DNA of 11,439 bases from Oscillospiraceae bacterium (GTDB lineage: Bacteria > Bacillota_A > Clostridia > Oscillospirales > Oscillospiraceae). The position numbers and the translations under genes were made by a program. Numbering within the stretch: position 1 is the stretch's first letter; each line of letters opens with the position of its first letter. The stretch lies in contig JAEDOJ010000029.1 in the NCBI GenBank assembly GCA_016302015.1, positions 1 through 11,439 of the forward strand. Reading direction: 5' to 3'. This document shows positions 1 through 5,117 of the stretch, in pieces. The notes below the pieces were generated by a model. It worked only from the letters and a program-made list of their open reading frames with translations. It was not told the origin of the DNA and searched no databases.

Positions 1-262
1 CTCCTTCCTCAATGACCAGATTCCTGATCGCCGTGGTGAAATCTCTCCACTCCTGAGAAGGATAGTCCCCGGTTACGGTCAGCGTGCCGGTTGCTTCATC
101 AAAGCTCCAGCCCTCGCCGTTGGTGATCGCCGCCTCCAGATTGGGAATTTCCCCTGAGATCTCGGAATTTTCCGGCGTTTTCTCCCTCCCGAAGAAGAAA
201 AAAACCAGCGATGCGGCAACGAGAATTGCCACAATTCCAAAAATCCAGATTGATTTTTTCAT
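1..262 (-). CDS. N-terminus of a secreted BspA-like (leucine-rich repeat) surface protein, partial
   Basis: The gene reads leftward from an ATG at 262 and leaves the window after 87 codons, so only the N-terminus is visible. A GGGGAGG ribosome site lies 8 bases before the ATG, which supports this start. The protein begins MKKSIW, followed by one hydrophobic segment (residues about 5-24) ending in a run of Phe and then charged residues: an uncleaved signal anchor or a signal peptide, with no lipobox cysteine. After a Glu-rich linker comes a motif of the form GWSFDEATGTLTVTGDY, then a Trp and NLVIEEG. This is the typical entry sequence of Clostridia BspA-like proteins, where W-x-x-D-x-x-T-x-T-L-x-V-x-G leads into LRR_5 repeats of the VIEEGVTSIG type. 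The repeats themselves would lie outside the window. A surface or adhesion role is inferred from the family. The call rests on a short motif, so an unrelated exported protein remains possible. Confidence 0.6.
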   Translation of the reverse strand, partial: MKKSIWIFGIVAILVAASLVFFFFGREKTPENSEISGEIPNLEAAITNGEGWSFDEATGTLTVTGDYPSQEWRDFTTAIRNLVIEEG

Positions 263-330
263 GATAGGTACCTCCCCGGTCATTTGTGTGTATGACGGTC
301 AGAAACGATTCGTGTTCCAATACTCTATCC

Positions 331-359
331 ATGATATTCCTTTTTTCGGAAAAAGTAAA
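331..359 (-). promoter_or_regulatory. Putative sigma-A promoter of the leftward BspA-like gene
   Basis: On the minus strand TTTACT (354-359) is followed after 17 bases by TATCAT (331-336). The -35 box matches the consensus at 4 of 6 positions and the -10 box at 5 of 6. The expected transcript would start near 324 and carry a leader of about 60 bases. The spacer contains a short inverted repeat, CTTTTT/AAAAAG around a TCGG loop (340-355), which may be chance. Confidence 0.5.
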
Positions 360-365
360 GTCCTT

Positions 366-377
366 AAATGATCATTT
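366..377. promoter_or_regulatory. 12-bp perfect palindrome between divergent promoters, possible operator
   Basis: AAATGATCATTT reads identically on both strands. It sits 6 bases upstream of the leftward gene's -35 box and 28 bases upstream of the rightward gene's -35 box, a position from which one dimeric regulator could affect both promoters. No regulator gene is visible in the window. The palindrome is AT-rich and could be chance, so the operator role is inference only. Confidence 0.25.
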
Positions 378-405
378 TTGAAGTCGTCTCTCCCTGAAAA
401 CCCCC

Positions 406-434
406 TTGACTTTTCCTGTAACAAGACTTACAAT
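406..434 (+). promoter_or_regulatory. Strong sigma-A promoter of the SLH carboxypeptidase-like gene
   Basis: TTGACT (406-411) and TACAAT (429-434) are separated by exactly 17 bases; each box matches the consensus at 5 of 6 positions. Transcription should start near 441, giving a leader of about 22 bases that contains little more than the ribosome site. The TTG of the -35 box is in frame with the downstream gene and could be mistaken for a start codon. Confidence 0.85.
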
Positions 435-448
435 GATTTTATCAAAAA

Positions 449-454
449 AAGGAG
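449..454 (+). promoter_or_regulatory. Ribosome binding site that fixes the start at 463
   Basis: AAGGAG ends 8 bases before the ATG at 463. The in-frame TTG at 406 lies inside the -35 box and has no ribosome site, so the longer reading frame of 588 codons is rejected in favour of 569 codons. The chosen start also places the signal peptide at the very N-terminus. Confidence 0.85.
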
Positions 455-462
455 AGAGTTTT

Positions 463-2172
463 ATGAAAAAACTACGATGGATTCTTTGCGTTGTTTTGAC
501 GGTGGCAATGCTTGCTGCCGTGGGGCTTCCTGTCACAGCAGCCCCTCTGGACGCCTCGACCCTGCGTCTGACCGCACGCGCCGCCATTACCATGGATTAT
601 GACACCGGCGAAATTCTCTATGCCAAGGACATTGATACCATGCGTGTCCCCGCCAGCATGACGAAAATCATGACGGCCTACATCATCTTTGAAGAGATGG
701 AAAAGGGCAATCTGACGCTGGACTCCCAGTTTACCATCAGCGATCATGCCCGTAATATTTCTTATAACCCCAGCTATAATATGGCTGTGGCTCTGGTGGG
801 AAAGACCATCACCGTGGATCAGGCGCTGAAGAACATTCTGGTGCCCTCCGCAAGCGCCACCTGTATCGTCGCCGCAGAGAATATCAGCGGCTCTGAGGAA
901 GCCTTTGTTCAGCGTATGAACGAGACGGCAAAACGTCTGGGTATGCAGGCGGAATATCAGAACTCCCACGGGGCCCGGGTGCATTACATGACCTGCCGTT
1001 CTGTGGCAATCCTCATGCGGGACTTCATCATGCGGTATCCCGCCGTCCTCAATTACACCAGTCTGAAGTACATCACCTATGGCGGCGGCCTGTGGGGCAA
1101 CACAAACAAGCTCCTCTCCGACTACAACTACGAGGGCTGTGACGGCTTCAAGACCGGCACCATTGCCGAGTCCGGCTACTGCCTTGCCGCTACGGCGAAA
1201 CGCAACGGCCGCCGGGTCATCACCGTCCTCATGGGCAGCGCCAACAACACCACCCGCCACACCGAGTCCATCAAGCTGCTGGATCTGGGCTTTGCGGAGA
1301 TCGCAAAGCGGGACGAGAGCAGAAATGCCGCCGAGGCTACCCTGACCGTGGAGCCTGACCGTCCTCTGAGAGCCGGCGCTTACAACAATGTAAAATTGCA
1401 GGTTTCTCAGGTGACCACGCCCTTCGCCGGTACCTTTGACATTTCCATCGGCGGTAAGTCTGTGGGTCGGTTCACTTCAGAGGAGATCATCAACGGCGAA
1501 TATCCCCTGTCCCTCTATCTGGACGCCTCCTATGAGGGCAAGACCTCTGTGGACGCCACGATTTCCCTGACCATGCCCAATGTGGACAGCCGCTCCTTCC
1601 CCTGCACCCTGCCGGTCAGCGACGCTCCCGCCTGCCGCTTCAATGACATTGCGTATCACTGGGCGGAGCAGGACATTACCAAAGCCGCGGACAATCAGTG
1701 GGTAACCGGCTATCAGAACAACTCCTTCCGCCCGGACGATTCCATCACCCGTGCAGAATTTGTATCCATTCTGGCACGGCTTCTGAACCCGGAGGCAGTG
1801 GATATCACGGAGGACAGCTACACCGATGTAGGAAACCATTGGGCCAGAGACAGCATTGCGCTTATGACGGCGGCAGGCTATGTCAACGGCTACCACGGCC
1901 GTTTCCGCCCGGATGATGAGATCACAAGGCAGGAGGCCGCCACCGTCCTCTACCGGGCGCTGACAGAAAAGCCGGAGCAGGTAACTCTCCCCTATGCCGA
2001 TGCGGACGAGGTTGCCCCCTGGGCAAAGGACGCCGTGGGCGGCATGAGCTACCTGGGCTTGCTGAACGGCTATGACAACGGCACCTTCCGTCCCCAGGGA
2101 TCTCTGACCCGTGCCGAGTGCGTGAGAATGGTGATCAACTTCTCCCGAACGCTGGAGCAAAATCCGGACTAA
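463..2172 (+). CDS. D-alanyl-D-alanine carboxypeptidase-like protein (peptidase S11) with three SLH domains
   Basis: 569 residues. Residues 1-26 form a signal peptide (MKKLRW, hydrophobic core, VTAA cleavage region). Residues about 35-285 are a low-molecular-weight penicillin-binding protein domain: the nucleophile motif SMTK is at 65-68 (PASMTK), NTNKLL precedes the third motif, and KTGT is at 230-233. Family members trim the terminal D-Ala from peptidoglycan stem peptides outside the membrane. The second motif, normally SxN, reads Ser129-Ala-Ser131, so the conserved Asn is missing and activity may be altered. Residues about 300-385 form a beta-rich spacer like the PBP5 C-terminal domain. 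Three SLH repeats follow (about 392-443, 452-505, 510-562), each with an FRP turn and a TRAE/TRQE-type motif, expected to bind pyruvylated secondary wall polymer. S11 enzymes usually end in an amphipathic membrane helix; here SLH repeats replace it. It is monocistronic, with its own promoter and terminator. Confidence 0.92.
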   Translation: MKKLRWILCVVLTVAMLAAVGLPVTAAPLDASTLRLTARAAITMDYDTGEILYAKDIDTMRVPASMTKIMTAYIIFEEMEKGNLTLDSQFTISDHARNISYNPSYNMAVALVGKTITVDQALKNILVPSASATCIVAAENISGSEEAFVQRMNETAKRLGMQAEYQNSHGARVHYMTCRSVAILMRDFIMRYPAVLNYTSLKYITYGGGLWGNTNKLLSDYNYEGCDGFKTGTIAESGYCLAATAKRNGRRVITVLMGSANNTTRHTESIKLLDLGFAEIAKRDESRNAAEATLTVEPDRPLRAGAYNNVKLQVSQVTTPFAGTFDISIGGKSVGRFTSEEIINGEYPLSLYLDASYEGKTSVDATISLTMPNVDSRSFPCTLPVSDAPACRFNDIAYHWAEQDITKAADNQWVTGYQNNSFRPDDSITRAEFVSILARLLNPEAVDITEDSYTDVGNHWARDSIALMTAAGYVNGYHGRFRPDDEITRQEAATVLYRALTEKPEQVTLPYADADEVAPWAKDAVGGMSYLGLLNGYDNGTFRPQGSLTRAECVRMVINFSRTLEQNPD

Positions 2173-2184
2173 TACAAGTAAGAA

Positions 2185-2225
2185 ACCGGCAGGAAGTGGT
2201 TTTTCCACTTCCTGCCGGTCTTTTT
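2185..2225. terminator. Shared bidirectional intrinsic terminator between convergent genes
   Basis: A perfect 15-bp stem (2185-2199 with 2205-2219) around a TTTTT loop is followed on the plus strand by C and TTTTT (2221-2225), a canonical terminator 12 bases after the rightward stop codon. On the minus strand the same stem is followed by TTTCTTACTTG, a weaker U-tract, so it can also end the leftward S66 gene, whose stop codon (2224-2226) overlaps the plus-strand U-tract. Confidence 0.9.
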
Positions 2226-3267
2226 ACGCTGTGGGCGGCTCCAACAGGGTTAACCTCTTTCTGTCCGCATCCAGACGGCAGAGAACGCCAATGGGAAGGA
2301 TGCCAATCGGTTCCGCATGGCCAAAATTCACATTATAAAGAATTGGCAGGTCCGGATGCCCCGCTTCCCTTCCGACTACCCTTCGGTAAACCTCCTTGTA
2401 CGGCTCATATTTGCTCCGTCGGGCGGGCTTTCCCACAATAATTCCCTTAATCACGTCAAAAATCCCCTGGGCTGCCAGATTCCGCAAAATCCATGTGAGC
2501 AGATCACAGGACATATCCTCCTCGCTGGTCTCCACGAACAGGAGTTTTCCTGCCCATTGCTCCTTCGCAGGCCAGATGGGCGTGCCGGTCAGTTCAATAA
2601 ACACGTCCAGGCAGCCGCCCAGCAAGGGGCCTTCCACCACCCCGGAGCCCTGAAGCACCTCATACCCGATCTCCTCCGGGTGATATTGCCGCAGGGTGTT
2701 GATATTCTCCTCCTTCCACCAGATTTTCTCGTCCTCATCATCGTACCAGTAGGGTGCGGATTTGATCTCCAGCCCCGGCTTCGGCGTGAAGAAGGTATCC
2801 TGAATCGCCTCCAGCGTGTAATCGTTGATTTTTACATATTCGGCAAAGTTGGTCATCACGCTTGCGCCGTAGTAGGACACCAGCCCCGCCTGAAACATCA
2901 TCATATGCACGGAGGTTGTATCGGAAAAGCCCGTGAAAATCTTGGGATTGCTCCGAAGCACGTCGAAGTCAAGATGGGGGAGAAGGCGGATGCTGTCGTC
3001 CCCGCCGATGGCGTTGAAAACCGCTTTGATCTCCGGATCGCAAAACGCCTCCATCAGGTCGGCGGCTCTGGCCTCCGGGTGCCGGTCCAGATACTCGATC
3101 CCTTTTAAGGCATTGGGCATTGCTGCAACCTGAAGACCGAAGTCCTCTTCCAGACGCTTTTTCGCAATATGATATTTGTGGATCGCCCAAGGCTCCCCAA
3201 GGGTGCCTCTGGACAGGCTGACGATAGCGACCTTGTCTCCCGGCCGCAGCCGCTGGGGTTTCAACAT
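2224..3267 (-). CDS. S66 family peptidase (LD-carboxypeptidase / MccF-like)
   Basis: 347 residues, starting at an ATG with GGAGGG six bases upstream (3274-3279). No signal peptide, so cytoplasmic. The Ser-Glu-His triad of family S66 can be placed: Ser115 in the nucleophile-elbow motif GFSDTT, Glu246 in FVETSEE and His317 in NFGHAEP. The preceding GGDDS (residues 89-92 region) is also characteristic. S66 enzymes include LdcA, which removes D-Ala from tetrapeptides during murein recycling, and MccF, which cleaves the amide of microcin C-type aminoacyl nucleotides. Length, the GGDDS-(x)n-GFSDTT-SVHMMMFQAGL region and the insert around 165-195 resemble the MccF-like branch more than Gram-negative LdcA, but this is judged by eye. 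It converges with the S11 gene and shares its terminator. Only a weak promoter candidate is seen upstream (TTGATG-N17-TGTAAA inside the SLH remnant), so it may depend on read-through from upstream. Confidence 0.88.
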   Translation of the reverse strand: MLKPQRLRPGDKVAIVSLSRGTLGEPWAIHKYHIAKKRLEEDFGLQVAAMPNALKGIEYLDRHPEARAADLMEAFCDPEIKAVFNAIGGDDSIRLLPHLDFDVLRSNPKIFTGFSDTTSVHMMMFQAGLVSYYGASVMTNFAEYVKINDYTLEAIQDTFFTPKPGLEIKSAPYWYDDEDEKIWWKEENINTLRQYHPEEIGYEVLQGSGVVEGPLLGGCLDVFIELTGTPIWPAKEQWAGKLLFVETSEEDMSCDLLTWILRNLAAQGIFDVIKGIIVGKPARRSKYEPYKEVYRRVVGREAGHPDLPILYNVNFGHAEPIGILPIGVLCRLDADRKRLTLLEPPTA

Positions 3268-3288
3268 TCCAATCCCTCCAAACCGTTT

Positions 3289-3414
3289 TTATTTCTTTAC
3301 AACATTTTCAATAAAACGCATCAAAATTGCCGCAACCTGGGCTCTGGTTGCGCTGCCCTGGGGGAGAAGCCTGCCATCAGAGCCGTTGATAATCCCCTCG
3401 CCCACTGCCCATTG
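3289..3414 (-). pseudogene. C-terminal remnant of an SLH-domain protein
   Basis: Reading leftward, the frame encodes WAVGEGIINGSDG, then a Pro-Gln-Gly turn, then SATRAQVAAILMRFIENV and a TAA at 3289. That is most of one SLH repeat, including the TRAQ motif, and it matches the end of a typical Clostridia surface protein. The frame stays open upstream to 3480 and contains a possible ATG there, but residues before the Trp have no SLH character and no ribosome site or signal peptide is present. The rest of the gene has been lost, with the break near 3411-3420. The remnant ends 21 bases before the S66 start codon, so the lost surface protein was once directly upstream of that gene. It could be expressed as a short peptide, but this is unlikely. 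Confidence 0.7.
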
Positions 3415-3427
3415 TACCCTAAATTCC

Positions 3428-3593
3428 TCAAGAATTATCACATACGAACTCTCCGGGGATAGGGAGGTCAAGAGATTCAAAAATGGAACGCTGGAGTTTC
3501 GTAAGAGGATTCATCAGAGACGGCTTTGCATTGGGGGTTACGGAAACGCAGCGTATTTTATCCAGTTCAATCAGGATTTTACGGTACGATTGA
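3428..3593 (-). pseudogene. Possible C-terminal tail of a transposase
   Basis: A leftward frame of about 55 codons ends at a TGA at 3428. It includes ILIELDKIRC, a basic stretch, then PLTKLQRSIFESLDLPIP. The pattern of an LxKIR segment followed by LTxLQxxIFExLxxPIP resembles the end of some DDE transposases of clostridial insertion sequences, recalled by eye and not confirmed. The frame continues upstream into the antisense of the group II intron fragment, which cannot be original coding sequence, so the gene is broken at about 3593. No terminal inverted repeats are seen. It could equally be an unrelated gene end or chance. Confidence 0.25.
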
Positions 3594-3661
3594 ACCGCCG
3601 TGTACCGAACGGTACGCACGGTGGTGTGAGAGGACGGGGCTAACCGCCCCTCCTACTCCAT
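3594..3661 (+). mobile_element. 3' end of a group II intron (domains V and VI), 5'-truncated
   Basis: A 9-bp lower stem (3594-3602 with 3617-3625), a two-base CG bulge (3615-3616) and a short capped upper stem (TACC/GGTA) form a domain V hairpin of 32 nt, close to the usual 34. The catalytic triad position reads CGC (3596-3598), paired through a G-T wobble, as in some bacterial introns; most others have AGC. The linker GTGTGAG leads into domain VI: GAG-AGGA-C-GGGGC, loop TAACC, GCCCC-TCCT-A-CTC. The unpaired A3655 sits in the branch-point position, seven bases from an expected 3' splice site after CAT at 3661. Domains I-IV and the maturase are absent, so this is a dead relic. The fragment lies 12 bases beyond the stop codon of the YibE/F gene, in the opposite orientation. 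Confidence 0.7.
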
Positions 3662-3673
3662 CGGTGTCCGATT

Positions 3674-4855
3674 TCAGCAAGGTGCGGCCGTATGTTTTTT
3701 TCCGTAGAGCAGGGCGGAAGCCAGCGCCGTCAGGGGCACTGCCAGGATCACGCCGATCGCGCTGGAGACGGAACTGATGATTTCAATTCCGATATAGCTG
3801 GAAGCCATGAGCTGATGCCACGAAAGGTCGAGGGAGTACAGATACAGGATCAGAACCGTACTGCTTCCCAAGATGGCAAGAATCAGGGTATTGGTCATCG
3901 TGCCGACCATATCCCGCCCGATGTTCATGCCGGATTTCCAAAGCTCTTTCGCTGTCAACAGAGGATTGACAGCTTTCAATTCGCCGATCGCAGAGGAAAC
4001 GGACATTGCCACATCCATCACCGCACCCAAGGCGGAGATGATAACCCCCGCCACCAGCAGTCCACGGAGGTGCACCGGCGATCCCGTCTGCCGCAGCTGC
4101 AGCAGCGCCTCGGCATCCGCAGCGCGCAGCCCATCCAAATGCAGCAGCTTCTGCGCCAGAATACCGAACAGCATCGCCAGCGCCATACCCGCAACCGTAC
4201 CCATGCAAGCACAGGCGATCTTTCGGCTGCAACCGCCGAGAATGACAAAGCAAGCAATCGCCACAAGCGAACAAAGGAGGAACGCGGTCGGGACCGGCTG
4301 CCAACCCTTCATCAGCAGGGGCAAAAACACCAAAATCAGCATAGCCACCGTCAGCGCTAGTCCGAGGATGGATTTTGCGCCGGTTTTCCCGCCCACCAGG
4401 ACAGTAACCAGCAGAAACAGACCCAAGATCAGGTAGATGATCGGGATGCGGTTATATTCGAAAACACTTGCCGTGTGTTTGCCGTCGGAATAGGTGTTGA
4501 TGATGATAACGATGCTCTGCCCCTCCGCAGCCGGTTCGCCGTACATCGGGCCGACTGCGTTGGTGACGAGCAGGGTCTCGCCCTTGTATTGTCCGGAGGT
4601 GACCTGGACAAGGAGCGTCTGATCGCCGCGATAAGCGCCCTCTGCGACCTCATCCGCCTCACAATTGTCCGTAAGGATCTGCAATACGGTGCCCGTCTCA
4701 TACTCCGCATAGTCTGCAGGGTGAACGCCGGTCGCTTTCTCCTCATGAGAGTAAACAAAGAGCGCCGCAAATATTCCTAAGATCAGCACCAAAATGAGTG
4801 CTGTGGGGAGAACCTTTTTCTTGCAAAACACAAATTTCTTCTCTGACAGTTTCAT
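3674..4855 (-). CDS. YibE/F family integral membrane protein
   Basis: 393 residues. The ATG at 4855 is preceded by AAGGAG (4862-4867) at six bases. An upstream in-frame start at 4966 lacks a ribosome site and its coding would overlap the promoter, so it is rejected. One N-terminal membrane segment (about 17-36) precedes an extracellular beta-rich domain (about 40-133), followed by about seven hydrophobic segments (137-154, 162-181, 187-207, 213-233, 264-283, 321-341, 353-384). Family signatures are NRIPIIYLILGLF at the start of the membrane block, ALGAVMDVAMSVSSAIGE near 275-292 and GRDMVGTMTNTLILA at 313-327. It thus covers the whole family (PF07907, from memory) in one chain. Many Firmicutes have a pair of adjacent YibE/F genes; no partner is seen here. 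The molecular function is unknown. It has its own promoter and no canonical terminator; the antisense intron hairpins follow its stop. Confidence 0.88.
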   Translation of the reverse strand: MKLSEKKFVFCKKKVLPTALILVLILGIFAALFVYSHEEKATGVHPADYAEYETGTVLQILTDNCEADEVAEGAYRGDQTLLVQVTSGQYKGETLLVTNAVGPMYGEPAAEGQSIVIIINTYSDGKHTASVFEYNRIPIIYLILGLFLLVTVLVGGKTGAKSILGLALTVAMLILVFLPLLMKGWQPVPTAFLLCSLVAIACFVILGGCSRKIACACMGTVAGMALAMLFGILAQKLLHLDGLRAADAEALLQLRQTGSPVHLRGLLVAGVIISALGAVMDVAMSVSSAIGELKAVNPLLTAKELWKSGMNIGRDMVGTMTNTLILAILGSSTVLILYLYSLDLSWHQLMASSYIGIEIISSVSSAIGVILAVPLTALASALLYGKKHTAAPC

Positions 4856-4953
4856 AAGACGCTCCTTATATGATTTGGTACGCCCACGCTCCGCAATGGA
4901 CCGAAGCGGCAAATGTAGGAAAGGGACATATCCTCGCCCCCGCATACGGCAAC

Positions 4954-4982
4954 AGCATAGCAGCAAATACTTTCCCTGTCAA
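4954..4982 (-). promoter_or_regulatory. Strong sigma-A promoter of the YibE/F gene
   Basis: On the minus strand a perfect TTGACA (4977-4982) is followed after 17 bases by TATGCT (4954-4959; 4 of 6 to consensus). Transcription should start near 4947, giving a leader of about 90 bases before the ATG at 4855. No clear riboswitch or attenuator fold was seen in that leader. Confidence 0.8.
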
Positions 4983-4999
4983 CCGTTTTGATGCTTAAA

Positions 5000-5027
5000 A
5001 CCGATTAACATATTCATTTCAATCGGT
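5000..5027 (-). repeat. Inverted repeat, possible weak terminator of the giant gene
   Basis: ACCGATT (5000-5006) pairs with AATCGGT (5021-5027) around a 14-base AT-rich loop. On the minus strand the stem is followed by TTTAAGC, giving only about four consecutive U residues. It lies about 90 bases after the stop codon of the giant PHP gene and just before the YibE/F promoter. It is weak as a terminator but is the only minus-strand hairpin followed by U residues in this gap. Confidence 0.3.
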
Positions 5028-5041
5028 GATTGGTATGAAGT

Positions 5042-5079
5042 GCCGCCCCTCCACACCGGATAGGGCGGCGTTCTTTTTT
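5042..5079 (+). terminator. Intrinsic terminator facing rightward, with no gene upstream on that strand
   Basis: GCCGCCC (5042-5048) pairs with GGGCGGC (5063-5069), with TCC/GGA extending the stem inside the loop, and is followed by GTTCTTTTTT (5070-5079). In the plus direction this is a canonical Rho-independent terminator. The nearest plus-strand gene upstream ends at 2172 with its own terminator, so the site would stop antisense transcription before it enters the 3' end of the giant gene. Confidence 0.55.
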
Positions 5080-5103
5080 CTCCCTCTGCCGAAGCAGAGG
5101 GAG
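5080..5103 (-). repeat. 10-bp hairpin with a C(UUCG)G loop after the giant gene
   Basis: CTCCCTCTGC (5080-5089) pairs perfectly with GCAGAGGGAG (5094-5103). Read on the minus strand, the loop is UUCG closed by C-G, an exceptionally stable tetraloop. The stem begins 14 bases after the stop codon at 5118. It is followed by a run of A rather than U on the minus strand, so it is not a canonical terminator. A role in protecting the mRNA 3' end is possible. Confidence 0.55.
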
Positions 5104-5117
5104 AGGCGCTGAGAATA

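Noticed and set aside
406..462. Longer N-terminus for the S11 protein starting at TTG 406
   Set aside because: That TTG is the -35 box of the promoter, and the mRNA starts after it. The ATG at 463 has the ribosome site and the signal peptide.
472..1260. Leftward 262-codon frame opposite the S11 gene
   Set aside because: The plus-strand frame carries the SMTK and KTGT motifs, a promoter and a ribosome site; the opposite frame is His/Gly-rich and has none.
4856..4966. Longer N-terminus for the YibE/F protein
   Set aside because: No ribosome site, it reaches the -10 box of the promoter, and the translation before MKLSEKK is Cys/Arg-rich and unlike the family.
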